Positions 1 through 11,198 of a DNA stretch of 64,000 nucleotides are shown piece by piece. Below the pieces are notes generated by a model, which was given only the letters and a program-made list of their open reading frames with translations, was not told where the DNA came from and searched no databases. Each line of letters begins with the position of its first letter. Within the stretch, counting starts at the first letter, position 1. The translations under genes and the position numbers were made by a program. This DNA comes from Diadophis punctatus similis (taxonomy: Eukaryota > Chordata > Lepidosauria > Squamata > Dipsadidae). The stretch is from NCBI GenBank assembly GCA_023053685.1, contig JALIGW010000002.1, positions 39,764,720 through 39,828,719 on the forward strand. Direction: 5' to 3'.

Positions 1-965
1 ATTTACTACGTACCTCAGTATGTAATAGGGGGTATATGCAGCTAATAGATAATTCAGTGCAGTCAGAAATCCTGTTTGTAAATGCAGGAAAGTTTGAATA
101 AAAGTTGTCTTTATAATAGTAGTTCGTCTTGTTCAGTAAAGTTTACTGGGAGATGGCAGGAAAGCATTTTGTGAAAGATTGCATCATAAAATTGCCTCAA
201 ACTGGTTTTGATAACCATATCTTGAGGACAAAATATAATGCAATATAAAGAGAGAAGTGGTTCAGATCAGTCTAGCAAATAAAATTGCATTTTACCCCCT
301 TGAAGCTAAGCAATCAATATGGGAATCTGCTTCATAAAGTCAGAATGCTTCAAGCATGAAAAAGATATGAAGATCATCTAGTCCAACAAGCTGCAGAAAG
401 TCAGAAGCTCTTTCAAAACTGCATGTATACGTGTATGCACAAATTATGCAGGACCATGCATACCAGCTGCAGGGAGGACAGTCTGTAACTCTAGAACCCA
501 AAGTAGCCCTTGGTCTTATTTTATGTGGACCTCAGCTTAATTCTAAAAATCTTGATGAATGGTGAGATATCAAAAATAAATTGTCTTTTCTCTGACAGCC
601 CATTAAGTGATGAATGGGAGAAAGAGAAAGAAAGGAATAAGAGACAATCCATGCCATTTTTGCTTCTGGCTTCCCTTATTGCTACTTTGGCTATTCCCAG
701 CATTGCTAGGCTTGACAGAAAAGTGATGGACAAATCTTGGTAAGACATCAAGTGAAATATGACAGAGAAACAGATTAAAAGTACAATAACATTTATAAAA
801 CATTAGCAATGGGGGGGAATCATTCTGCAATTGCCTTCAACCATGGTGGAATACCTGCCTAGAAAACTAACTTCAGTAAGTCATTTGAAATAAACTACAG
901 AAAAATGTCTAAACAACATGAAATGGAAGAATGTTCTGACACAGCATATTGTAGACAACTGCAGA
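1..965. other. Unassigned AT-rich DNA
   Basis: No coding region, structured RNA or repeat family is recognised. The short open frames around 510-830 overlap on both strands and look like chance. Confidence 0.5.
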
Positions 966-1130
966 TTTTATTTATTTATTTTTGATATTTATAATGGCAC
1001 CCAATTCAAATAGTGTGACTCTGGGCAGCATACAGCATAAAACAAACACTAAATCAGAAAAGAAAGAAAGCCACCATATAAAAATAAATAAATACATCAT
1101 ATACATACAAAAATAAATACGAAACATTTT
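966..1130 (-). repeat. Old LINE/SINE 3' tail fragment
   Basis: A T-rich run (ATTT repeats) is followed by 'gactctgggcagc' and then an A-rich tract. The same arrangement recurs near 33,400, where a TCAT array is followed by 'gactctgggtgg'. This resembles the 3' end of an old L2/CR1-type element read on the minus strand. The family name is an inference and no coding part remains. Confidence 0.4.
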
Positions 1131-1504
1131 CTATTTTGGAACCAACGCATTCAAAGTAACCAAACATATTGTCCATCCTCTAAGAAAATAATTTGGTTTA
1201 CAGGTGGCTTAATGATATCTCTGGGCAGAATGTATTTATCTAAATCTATTAATCTTGGTTTGAGATCACAAGATGTAAAGATTTAAACCACAAGATATGC
1301 ATTCTTTTTGGATATACAAATATGCCTTTTCTTTTTGCTGAAATTCTCACTCTAAAGCTATTCTTCCGGAAGACATATGTACACCTGCAGCCTCATATTT
1401 CCCATACCCAATTTTACAAACATACTGTAGAATCAGAGTTTAATGGTGAGGTTGAATTTTTATATATATATAGCAATCCCACTGGGCATTTGCTTTTTCA
1501 TACC
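1131..1504. other. Unassigned DNA
   Basis: Nothing recognisable is seen. An open frame at 1322-1528 has no familiar motif. Confidence 0.4.
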
Positions 1505-1640
1505 TATGCTCTCAGTAACATTTTCTGAGCTTGGTTGTTTACTTATAGACATTTCAATTCTCAACATCATTGTGTAATGGAACGTTTGCAAACAACCAAC
1601 CAAGCTCGGAGAGCACCTTGAACTCTACAATTCAACACTG
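1505..1640. repeat. Penelope-like terminal fragments, inverted pair
   Basis: 'gagcttggttgttt' near 1528 is matched in inverse by 'aaccaaccaagctc' near 1594-1608, followed by 'ggagagcacc'. The same words end the Penelope-like pieces near 17,600, 32,810 and 58,220. It is probably a degraded pair of element termini in inverted orientation. Confidence 0.45.
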
Positions 1641-1840
1641 GCAACAGATATTCTTTTCTATTGAAAGCATCATTTGTCCAGCTTTCAAACTAATGAACTT
1701 TTGTCCCATTTCTTCTCCACTGTTACTCTGAAGAGATGCTTAGAATATTTATTGAACTGAACTAAGCTTATTTAAACATACCGGTAGCTGAATATTTGAT
1801 ATTTGTTTATTTGTTTCATACTTTCTACATTGGGTGAGTA

Positions 1841-2245
1841 CAGGTAGTCCTTGATTAACAACTTTTCATTCATTGACCATTCAAAGTAATGACTGCACCG
1901 AACAAGAAGACTTATGCCTAATCCTTGAAGCTGTGGTCATTGTAATGTCCCCACAGTCAAGTGAGTTAGACTCCAAGTAACCAGCTCACAATTACAACAA
2001 TTCCAGCATCTCATAGTCACCTGATCACCATTTGCAACCTTCATTGTGGTTTCCAACAAACAAAGTAAATTGGAAAGCTTTCTGGAGGCCACAAATGGCC
2101 ATCCCATGAAGATGTGCCTAACAACCTCACAGGATTTGCTTAAAAACACAACTAGAATTGTCAGAATTGCTATCATAAGTTGGCACTATTGTGTGACATG
2201 GTGCTTTATAACTGCATCACTTAATGACAGAGTTCCCATTCTGTA
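1841..2245 (+). mobile_element. Mariner/pogo-like non-autonomous element (degraded)
   Basis: The element starts 'caggtagtcc' directly after a TA dinucleotide. Through its length it keeps the pattern of a common squamate element that opens with this motif and closes on its complement. Copies of the same start occur at 4,667 and 58,746. The right end is decayed ('cattctgta'). TA-flanking suggests the Tc1/mariner superfamily, but that assignment is an inference. No transposase is present. Confidence 0.5.
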
Positions 2246-3198
2246 TTAAAGATGGCTAAGAAACAAGAAAAACAACATAACAAGCAAAAAAAATTAACAT
2301 AAATTAATAATAACATAAATATCAAAAGAATTCAACACTTATTAGCACTAGCTATAACTAAGATACAAAGAAGTCAGTGTGATTGGAAGGTATGGCTACT
2401 GACTTCTCCTGTGCCATAGATAAGCAGAGATATTAGCAGTCTATTCTGTATGCTGCAATGACTTCATTGACCATGATGGCACAATGATTCTTTAAGCATG
2501 CAGTATGCCGTAAGTCTATCCTTTCTAATGAGAGAAGGCAAGTTGGAGAAGTTACAGTTGTTCTCACAACAGAGCAAAGAACGTGGCAAAGAACACAGCA
2601 CATCACTAATCACTTTATTGTCCTCCCCAGACAATGAGAACATTGGCTGTGTGCCATTAAGGGTGGCAGCATCTTTATTCAGCTGCAGGGAGTGTATCTG
2701 TGCCTGCCACTGATCTGTCACAAACATTATAGTGTCATTGCAACTGAGAGACAGATAGGGATATGAATTGGTTGCTATTGTGACAAATCCAAGAGAGTTG
2801 CTTACTAACAACAGGTTGTAAGCTTTGTATTATCTGGAAAGTCCTTAACTGAAAGAAACTCCTTTTAGCTTATTATTTTTTGTTCTCTTTTTATTCCTCA
2901 TTATGTGCTGTGATTCCTTGTTTGTATTTCAATAAAACGTTCTTTTATAAGAAATGGCAAAGGACAAATGTTTAAAAGTAAAGTTCATCATTTTAAAAAA
3001 TTATAGTTAAAAAAGAAGATAAATTACTTTTTAGTCATTGATCCCTTCCCTTCTATTTGTATCCTTAACCCCTTGCCACAGTTTAGACTGTAATAGTTGT
3101 TAGTTTCTATTTGAGTTTCTATTTGAATGCCTTGCTGTGCAATATATTGTATATATTGGAACCATTCCTGCTTGAATTTAGTTAAATTTCTCTTGTGA
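2246..3198. other. Unassigned DNA
   Basis: No repeat or gene is recognised. A 115-codon minus-strand frame at 2464-2811 has no identifiable domain and is overlapped by a plus-strand frame. I treat both as chance. Confidence 0.4.
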
Positions 3199-3206
3199 GT
3201 ATATAA

Positions 3207-3614
3207 CAGTGTTGGTGAACCTTCTCAGCACCAAGTGCCGAAACGGGAGCATGTGCGGGAGAATGCTGGAAACCAGAAGAGCAGTTCCCCGGTGTGCATG
3301 CATGCGCCAGGAAGCTGAGCTTCTGGTTTCCAGTGTGCGCATGTGCGCCAGTCACCTGGTGTTCTGGTTTCTGGCATGCATGCACGCACGAAGACCAGCT
3401 GGCGTGCCGGAAACCGGAAGCTCAGCTTCCAGTGTGCATGCGTGCCAGGGAGCTGCTCTTTCAATTTATGGCACTCCTGCATGTGCGAAGACCAGCTGGC
3501 CGGTGCGCATGTGTGCGCCAGAATCTGGAAGAGAAATGGGTGACAGCTGGCATGCCAAGAGAGATGGCTTTGCATGCCACTTCCGGCACGCGTGCCATAG
3601 GTTCGCCATCACTG
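3207..3614. mobile_element. hAT-type non-autonomous element with perfect 8-bp target duplication
   Basis: A 408-bp GC-rich element begins 'cagtgttggtgaacc' and ends 'ggttcgccatcactg', so the ends form imperfect terminal inverted repeats. It is flanked on both sides by 'gtatataa' (3199-3206 and 3615-3622), a perfect 8-bp target duplication as made by hAT transposases. The interior is made of short repeated words such as 'gcatgcatgc', 'cagctggc' and 'gtgtgcatg'. Open frames there read through repeats and are not genes. Relatives lie at 35,590-35,801 and 63,782 to the window end. Confidence 0.85.
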
Positions 3615-3622
3615 GTATATAA

Positions 3623-4666
3623 TGTCAATTTTGTTATGGCAGCATATTCTCCAATTTTAGTCTCCTAGTCTCCAATATAATTTGATATTGTAGGCAAAGT
3701 AGCTTGCTGGGGTCAACATGTAACTTAGTAACTTGTGATATTTTTCATTTATGTTGTCTGAAACTATGAGTAATAGAAATATCTGTGGTTTGTTCAATTT
3801 TTTTCTTAACATTTTTTCGATTTTTTGATGCATTTCTTTCCAGTACTTTTGAATACAGTATATTTGCATGTTCATCACAAGTAAAATGTTGCATCTTTAT
3901 TATGGCATTTCCAACATTTGTTATATGCTATATTTATCTTAGGAATTGCAGATATGGTTATATATTTTCCCTTAAATTATTGGAGTTTAATTTATAGCTC
4001 TTTCCATTAGTCCACTGTAATTACTTATATCAAATTTTTCATCTGTTTTATCATGCAGTTTTAGTTTCCTTTCCTAATATATCTTATTTTGGCAACAATT
4101 TATAAATATGGTCTAGTAAATTATTTTGGTTTTTCATAGGTACAGTATTTCAAATTCTGACATCTTTCTCAAAGCCCATCTTTCTTTTTTAAAGACTATT
4201 GTTTTATAGCTATAGTAACCAGAATATTGTAAATTCGTCCCTTTGTTATGCAATTCCCATTGTGTCTTTAATCTGTGGTTGTTGTTGTTGTTGTTGTTTA
4301 TGCAATTTTCTTTGTTATATATAAATTTCCATATCTACAATGGCAGTGTACTGACTGGGTATAATCCCTTTTAAATACAAGTAATAAATCTTATACACAC
4401 ACAATAGCTATAACTATTATTCTCAAAATCTATTCACCATAATCTTCACATATCCTTATTAAACATTTTCCATTATTTAATTAAATGCTCTGTTTGGTTT
4501 TGTATATAATTGGTTAATAATATCAAGCATTATAAACATATAACCATCACATTTGTAACCATTATCGTCCAAGTCTATTAATCATAATATTTACTTATCC
4601 ACATTATTCAATATTCATTATTGTCTTTAATCTGTGTTTTGAATCTGGATAGATCATGATAGCAAA
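3623..4666. other. AT-rich unassigned DNA with a small (GTT)n tract
   Basis: Strongly AT-rich sequence with a (GTT)n microsatellite near 4278-4300. No gene or repeat family is recognised. Confidence 0.4.
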
Positions 4667-4770
4667 CAGGTAGTCCTCGAATTTACAACCATAACTGAGC
4701 CCAGAATTATGGTCATAAGACATGCCAGTTGTTCAACCACAACTACTTGTAATTTCTTTTGTTACAGTCA
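4667..4770 (+). mobile_element. Mariner/pogo-like element, 5' fragment
   Basis: The start 'caggtagtcctcga' is followed by 'ttacaacca'. It matches the opening of the elements at 1,841 and 58,746. The right end cannot be found, so this is a fragment. Confidence 0.5.
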
Positions 4771-5508
4771 TTATCCTTAAAATGAAAAATATTTCATGGT
4801 GAGGCTAATGATAAAATTGCCAGACTTATTCTTGCTTTTGAAAGATTCCAGATTTTTAAAAGCTTTGTCTTGTAATTCCTTTCAAATTCTATTATTTTGG
4901 TTTTTTATATCATGCACACCTAACGTACAACGTTAACTGGATCTGCTAATATAATCTGCTCCTGTTATTGATGTTCTAATGTTCAACTATCTTATTGATT
5001 CTCTTATCCAAATAACCCTCCTCTTTCCTTCAAACTTTTGTAAAATTTTAAACCTTGCTTGTTTTTTCCTGTTTCAAATGAATCTGTTGATTAATCGTTA
5101 CTAATTTATTAATCTTTATTAATTCTTACAGTTCTTTTTGTCTGAAACTGGAATTAGTGCCATTTGGAATAGAAAATTTATTTTGGGTAATATATTCAAT
5201 TTAATAATCACAACACATACCAGCCAGGATAGTTCCAGAATTTTCCATACCTTGTTTTATTTATTTTCATAATTTGATGAAATTATTTTGAAATATATCT
5301 TTATTGCTTATTGTCAGAAGAATTGCTAGGGGTTTCGCTGAATCTTTTGTTGTCTTAAGATGAATCTGTGCTATAGAACTTTGTGATTACATAACTGGTT
5401 TTTACTGATTTTTTTAAACTGGAATCCAGAAAGTTCAGCCACATTATTGTCACAAATTAACAAAGCAAATGCTTTGTTGACTGTCTATTCCATAGACATT
5501 TGACTTTG
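4771..5508. other. Unassigned AT-rich DNA
   Basis: No gene or repeat family is recognised. Confidence 0.35.
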
Positions 5509-5641
5509 TTGACTGTCAAACTTGCCATGTCACATTGCCGTCACGTGATGTTTCACAACATTTTTCCCATTCACAGAGCTGGGATGGACCTGGCCTGCGC
5601 TTGATGGATGCGGCCTTTGAGCTGCCAGTTTGACATCCCTG
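5509..5641. mobile_element. hAT-like MITE, 'gtcaaac' family
   Basis: The right end 'cagtttgacatccctg' and a decayed left end 'gactgtcaaac' frame 'gtcacgtgatgttt'. The same core, 'tcacgtgaca' to 'catccggcc', is found at 37,403-37,534 and 63,462-63,595. No clear target duplication remains here. Confidence 0.6.
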
Positions 5642-6085
5642 GTCTAGTCTAACCATGGAAAGGTGGAAAATATGTTTATAAAAATAGGCTTTATGAATAA
5701 AGATTTAAAAAATAAATAAATCAAAGAGCAAAAATTCTATGAAGAATATTTAAACTAATCAAATTGAAAATGGGATAATCTCATCATGTAGTGACCATGC
5801 ATTTCCTGTAGCCTAGGGCGATTGAAAAGTTAATCCTAGATGTGAAGGCTTTGTTCGGATAAGAAACATTCTTTATATGTATATTATGGGGGGGGGGGGA
5901 CAAAAGAATCATGGGTTCAGCACAGGAATTTGAATTAAACTAATGTAAAAGACAGAATTAGGAATTTCATGCAAGGTTATGAAGAACAAAATTCATTATT
6001 ATCACACATTTATTCGATCAATGAGCAGAACACAAGTTTGCAGAGCAAAATTGCATTACATTAATGCAATATTACAGAATAATAA
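5642..6085. other. Unassigned DNA with a poly-G run
   Basis: A run of about 13 G lies at 5887-5899. Nothing else is recognised. Confidence 0.35.
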
Positions 6086-6371
6086 AAACCAATTTAAAAC
6101 TATATGCAAAATTCTAATGACATAAGATATAACTCACCCTGGATATATCTCTATCTCTATCTCTGTCTCTGTCTCTGTCTCTATCTCTATCTCTATCTCT
6201 ATCTCTATCTCTATCTCTATCTCTATCTCTATCTCTATCTCTATCTCTATCTCTCTATCTATCTCTCTATCTATCTATCTCTATCTCTGTCTCTATCTAT
6301 CTCTATCTTCAGGGTGAGTTATATGTTATTAGAATTATATGTCATTAGAATTTTGCATAGTTTTAAATTGG
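6086..6371. repeat. Inverted repeat framing a (CTATCT)n microsatellite
   Basis: The arm at 6086-6141 ('...gataactcaccctg') is the reverse complement of the arm at 6310-6371 ('cagggtgagttatat...'), about 55 nt per arm with small differences. The loop is an uninterrupted CTATCT/CTGTCT array at about 6145-6308. The 110-codon Leu/Tyr/Ser frame across it is only the translated microsatellite. Confidence 0.75.
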
Positions 6372-6436
6372 TGTGTGTGAGTGTGTGTATGTGTGTATGT
6401 ATGTACATATACACACACATATACATACATACATAA

Positions 6437-6502
<66 letters not shown>
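6372..6502. repeat. Compound GT / CATA / CA microsatellite
   Basis: A GTGT-rich tract, then TACA/CATA tetranucleotides, then (CA)n ending near 6501. It directly follows the inverted repeat. Confidence 0.85.
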
Positions 6503-6504
<2 letters not shown>

Positions 6505-7134
6505 TGTAAATCTGCAGTAATTTGTTTCCTTTAATAGCTGAAACACAAAATTTAGCTTTGTGTGATTTTAGACTTAATTCAATCAGCGTGCATTAGTTTC
6601 ATTGTTGACTGAGGCATATAGACATACACAGCAATCATTACATAAATCTTTTAAGCCACTGTGACTTTTTTTCCTTGAAGAAAATGCATATGTAGTTTCT
6701 TTAAGATAAAAGGATAAAATAGGAATGTTTTCTGTGATATGAAATCAAATGTGGAAATCAAAAGTCTAGATAATCCCTTTACAACCATCAACCTTTGAAT
6801 AAAACTGAAATCACTGCATAACTACAACAGTGGTTGTGGGGAACATTACATGATAATGATCACAACTGTGGTTTCAGTCTTTTACCTTGCTGTTCATGTT
6901 TTTGTACACTTATGTTTGGGAATTTCTTCAATGTCAAGGTGCCCTGTCATGAATACAAACCACAAACCCTTTCTGGAAAGCAAAAACAGGAAATAACATT
7001 ATCTACTCATCTCCAGCTCACTACAGATGTGATCTCCAGCTATATTTTCCTGCTCCAAGTTGAAAATAATATTTTTTATTTGTGCTGGCTCAGGCATTGC
7101 TGTATGTTTTCCCTGTTGAGTTTTGTTTACTACC
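6503..7134. other. Unassigned DNA
   Basis: No repeat or gene is recognised. The 132-codon frame at 6834-7232 runs into the MITE cluster and has no known domain. Confidence 0.35.
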
Positions 7135-7262
7135 AGAGCAGTGTTTGTCAACTTAGCTATTTTAACATGTGTGGAGTTCAACTTCCAGAATTCCCCAACA
7201 AGCCATGCTTTCTAGCGAATTCTGGGAGTTGACATCTTAAAGTAGCCAGAGTTGAGAAATAT
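7135..7262. mobile_element. Palindromic hAT-like MITE
   Basis: Opens 'cagtgtttgtcaac', contains 'ttccagaattcccc' and its complement 'gaattctgggagttg', and closes 'gagttgagaaatattg'. It belongs to the fold-back family also seen at 10,460, 11,676, 13,844 and 56,809. Target duplications are not clear. Confidence 0.55.
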
Positions 7263-7272
7263 TGTTCTAAGC

Positions 7273-7347
7273 CAGTGTTTCCCAACCTTGGCAACTTGAA
7301 GATATCTGGACTTCAACTCCCAGAATTCCCCAGCCAGCGAAACACTG
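7273..7347. mobile_element. 75-bp hAT-like MITE with perfect 8-bp target duplication
   Basis: Only 75 bp, from 'cagtgtttcccaacc' to 'agcgaaacactg', flanked by 'ttctaagc' at 7265-7272 and 7348-7355. The core 'ctcccagaattcccc' is shared with neighbouring fold-back elements. It is followed at 7356-7430 by a further half element with the same core. Confidence 0.8.
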
Positions 7348-7430
7348 TTCTAAGCCAACCCTTTTCAAACTCAGCAGCTTTAAGATTTAAGATAAGGACT
7401 TCAACTTCCAGAATTCCCCAGCCAAGTTGT

Positions 7431-8839
7431 CAAGTTTATTTTAAAAAAGACTTGCCTACACAAACCCCTGCACTTCAACTGCATGCTACACAGAGACAAC
7501 AATGCCCCCTCTCCGTTGACTTAAGTCAATGGTTGCCACACAGTAGTGCTCTAATCCTTCTAGCAACCACCACTGATAATTAGGAGTCTAAATATCATGG
7601 CCTAATATGTGAGGTAGCATTGATTAAAAAAATTTGCAATTTTTTTTTAAATTACTACTTTCTTGAACAACTTATATGTCTAATTTTCTTAGAAAAAAAT
7701 ACGCCCACTGCTTTACTATTTCACTATTTTTCCAGCAACTTGACAAAAGAGTTTCATCTCACGCCACAGAAAGAAAAATTAACTAAAGTATATGTCTGTC
7801 AGATTTTGAACCAATAGCATTCTACTTGCCAGGCAAGTGTTATAAGCACTGAGCAGTCGAGACTTCTGTTTCTGAAAAGTATTTGTAGCAGAGCTTACTG
7901 AATTACCCTGGGAAAATAACAAGAAATAAAACACAATTTTAAAGCTGGATGTTGTATGTGAACATATGTGTAATTTTTACATGTAAAAATTGGGGTCATC
8001 CACAGGGGCCTAAAAAAAAGCAAAACATTAAGATGAAGGCTGGGACTGCATGAAAAAAATCCCTCCACTTTTTAAAATGTGTGTTTGGCATGTGTGCCGC
8101 ACATTAAAAAGGTGTGAAGCTTTAATTGCACAGTTATGCCTACCATCTTGTTTGTTTGTTTTTCTGCCGCGTCTTCAACACTCTTAGTAAAAATATTTAT
8201 ATCCAGTAAGATCTACCCACAGGGAGCTCTTGGCAATTGTTTCCCTGCAACAGGAGAATTGTCGAATGAGAGGATGGCATTGAGTAGCTGGCAGTCTGGA
8301 CTAAATCCTTTGCAAAAGACCAAAGCATTTCAGACAGTTGCTGATACCCCATGCTTGACAAGAACAGCTTAGAGGTACAAGTGTGTGGTGCCGATATGTT
8401 ATTTGACAAGGAGGAGATGATAAAATACAGAACCTAAAATGCAAGGGGCAGAAATCATAGTTCTATTTCTTTTTCCACCGTTGCAGTTTCTATCTTCCCT
8501 GCTTGAATTCACCTTCTGTTATTTCTTTTCCTTCTGCCTATTTTGAAAGTCTACTAAGGATAATTCTTAAATGATGTACAATATGTTACACAATGGAGAC
8601 AATCAGTTAAGCTTGTGCCTGTGTCACTTGGATCTTTACAGAGAAAAAGACATACATTATTCCAGACTTTACAATATTAATGTTTCATTAATAATGAGGT
8701 TTGACTAAGTGTGGTTTTCTACATCGTTTAGTGGCATTGCCTTCTACATCCATCACTGTTCTTTTTGAAGAATTGAAATAATTATCCAATTGTTGGGAAT
8801 ACCTGGATCGACAGACGTATGACTAAAATAAGTCTGATA
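7431..8839. other. Unassigned DNA
   Basis: No gene or repeat family is recognised. Short open frames have no domain signal. Confidence 0.35.
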
Positions 8840-8849
8840 TTTATAATAA

Positions 8850-10026
8850 TAATAATAATAACAGAGTTGGAAGGGACCTTGGAGGTCTTCTACTCCAACC
8901 CCCTGCTGAGGCAGGAAACCCTACACCACTTCAGACAAATGGTTATCCAACATCTTCTTTAAAACTTCCAGTGTTGGAGCATTCACAACTTCTGGAGACA
9001 AGTTGTTCCACTGATTAATTGTTGTAACTGTCAGGAAATTTCTCTTTAGTTCTAAGTTGCTTCTCTCTTTGTTTTTTTCCACCCATTGCTTCTTGTTCTA
9101 GGTGCTTTGGAGAATAGCTTGACTTCCTCTTCTTTGTGGCAACCCCTGAGATATTGGAACATTGCTATCATGTCTTCCCTAGTCCTTCTTTTCATTAAAC
9201 TAGACATACCCAGTTCCTGCAACGGTTCTTCATATGTTTTAGCCTCCAGTCCCCTTATCATCTTTGTTGCTCTTCTCTGCACTCTTTCTAGAGTCTCAAC
9301 ATCCCCTTTACATCGTAGTAACCAAAACTGAATGCAGTATTCCAAGTGTGGCCTTATCAAGGCATTATAAACTGGTATTAACACTTCATGTGATCTTGAT
9401 TCTGTCCCTCTGTTAATGCAGCCTAGAACTGTGTTGGCTTTTTTTGGCAGCTGCTGCACACTGCTGCCTCATATTTAAATGGTTGTCCACTAGGACTCCT
9501 AGATCCCTCTCACAGTTACTACTGTTGAGCAAGGTACCACATATACTGTACCTGTGCATTTTGTTTTTCTTGCCTAAATGTAGAACCTTACTTTTTTCAC
9601 CATTGAATTTCATTTTGTTAGATAGCACCCAATGTTCAAGTCTGTCAAGATCCTTCTGTATCTTGAGCCTATCTTCTGGAGAGTTGGCTATCCCTGCCAG
9701 TTTGGTGTCATCTGCAAATTTGATGAGTTCCCCATCTATTCCCTCGTCCAAGTCATTGATGAAGATGTTGAAAAGTATTGGGCCTAAAACAGAGCCTTGG
9801 GGTACTCCACTGCATACTTCCCTCCATGTAGATGCAGTTCCATTGAGCACTACACATTGAGTGTGGTTGGTCAGCCAGTTTTAAATCCATCTGGTGGTGT
9901 TGCTATCTAACCCACATTTTTCTACTTTATCTAATAGTAGGTTATGGTCTACTTTATCAAATGCCTTACTGAACTCCAAGTAAATTATATCGACAGCATT
10001 CCTCTGGTCCACTAATTTTATTGTTA
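8850..10026 (-). mobile_element. CR1 LINE, 5'-truncated, minus strand
   Basis: Read on the minus strand, this is the 3' part of a CR1 element. It runs from the palm of the reverse transcriptase through the C-terminal domain to the CR1 3' end, whose plus-strand form 'gttggaagggaccttgg' is at 8865-8882. The element stops abruptly near 10,026, which is normal 5' truncation. A short (AAT)n tract next to the 3' end at about 8838-8862 may be its tail. Shorter CR1 3' pieces occur at 20,625, 34,998, 41,553 and 45,851. Confidence 0.9.
9052..9995 (-). pseudogene. CR1 ORF2 reverse transcriptase fragment
   Basis: The minus strand encodes the reverse transcriptase motif A region ('YLEFSKAFDKV', just upstream of the frame at 9413-9850), then 'GVPQGSVLGP', the active-site 'FADDTKLAG' and 'DLGVLVDN'. 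A second frame at 9052-9459 continues with 'YNALIRPHLEYCIQFW' and 'LERVQRRATKMI', typical of CR1. A frameshift lies at about 9430-9460 and a stop occurs near 9880. Motif A has Glu where Asp is usual. The copy is dead. In life the protein copies its own RNA at a nicked chromosomal target. Confidence 0.9.
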
Positions 10027-10039
10027 ATGTGCCATTTAT

Positions 10040-10420
10040 TTAAAACTAGTAGCTGGATACCTGTGCTTCGCTAGAAACTGAACTCCATAGCATGGAGTAG
10101 AATGTCTAAACTCCCAGCCCAGATGAGTCACACGCTGGCCACGCCCACTGGCAATTGGAACAGAGTTCTTTTCAGGTGGGGAGGGGTATTAAAACATCTA
10201 ACTCCTTAGCACCAGAGCGCATTAATAATATTATAAGAAATAACTAATGATCTGATGGTCATTTATAAAAATCCTTTCTTAGCTAGCAAGTAGAAGCCAA
10301 GAAGAACATACGTGCCAAGTTTCAAGTTTGTAGGCTTTATGGTTCTGGAAATTTTGTGATGATGCGTGAGTTGTATTTGGCTTTTATATTTTATAGATAT
10401 GGAATCTGAAGTTGGAGCTG
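10040..10420 (+). repeat. Interspersed repeat of unassigned family
   Basis: The phrases 'ctggatacctgtgcttcgc' and 'tgccaagtttcaagtttg', followed by an A/T-rich 'tatattttatagat' end, look like the conserved tail of a dispersed repeat. It does not match the CR1, SINE, hAT or Penelope types in this window. The family is left open. Confidence 0.35.
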
Positions 10421-10459
10421 TATCAACTCAGAAAGCAATAAATTTTCTGTGGTTCATAG

Positions 10460-10572
10460 CAGGGGTCTCCAATCTTGGCAACTTTAAGACTTGTGGACTT
10501 CAACTTGCTGGCTGAGGAACTCTGGGAGTTGAAGTCCACAAGTCTTAATTTTGCCAAGGTTGGAGACCCCTG
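10460..10572. mobile_element. Palindromic hAT-like MITE
   Basis: 113 bp from 'caggggtctccaatc' to 'ggttggagacccctg', nearly a perfect hairpin with arms of about 50 nt ('gacttgtggacttcaac' and its complement). It is flanked by 'gttcatag' and 'gttcagag' (7 of 8 identical), consistent with hAT target duplication. Confidence 0.8.
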
Positions 10573-11154
10573 GTTCAGAGGACTGACTAACCAGGTGATT
10601 ATTGGATTAGCTCAATTATAATTATCTCACATTAGAAAGGATTATTTGTCAGATAGGAAGTTTAGATCCCGGATCATGATGACTGATAATTTAAGAGGAT
10701 AATAGAAATGGGAAATGGGAAACTAAATGCAGGAGAGGAAGGCACATATCTTTAATGGTAATAATTGGGCAGGTCAGATAGCAAAAATTTGGTTGGTTGG
10801 AAAATAAACCCATCCACCCAGTTCTTTTCAGTATTATGAGAAGTCTTTCCAATTTCACAGAATTCCTAAAGCAATATATTAGAATAGCATAAATTGAACC
10901 ATTATTGTAATTTTTCAGTATGATAGAGATCTTATTTAAGTATCAAACCATGAAAACTGGGGGAGGGAATGTGTTGCAGTATTTTAAGAGCTATCAGTCT
11001 ACTGCGTAGCTTGATTCATCTAAATAAATATCAAGGTTTGGTTTTTATTCGGAGCATCATATTAGAAGTGTGAAACATGATTTTTCTATTGAGGGACTGC
11101 GTCTTCATGGTGAAGAAGATCAATATCTTCATGCATTGGTTTATCAGAGACACA
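10573..11154. other. Unassigned DNA
   Basis: No gene or repeat family is recognised. A (CA)n tract follows at 11,155-11,176. Confidence 0.35.
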
Positions 11155-11198
11155 GACACACACACACACACACACAGAGGCATGCATGCCTGGGGATA

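Noticed and set aside
2464..2811. 115-codon minus-strand frame
   Set aside because: No family resemblance, and overlapping frames on the other strand. I treat it as chance.
3182..3668. Cys/Ala/Met-rich overlapping frames on both strands, resembling a cysteine-rich peptide gene
   Set aside because: They lie entirely within a hAT-like element with 8-bp target duplication and arise from repeated GTGCATGC-type words.
6104..6546. Leu/Tyr-rich and Val/Cys-rich open frames on both strands
   Set aside because: They are translations of the CTATCT and GT/CA microsatellites and have no independent coding signal.
9086..9860. Plus-strand frames of 81 and 138 codons
   Set aside because: They are antisense shadows of the minus-strand CR1 reverse transcriptase.
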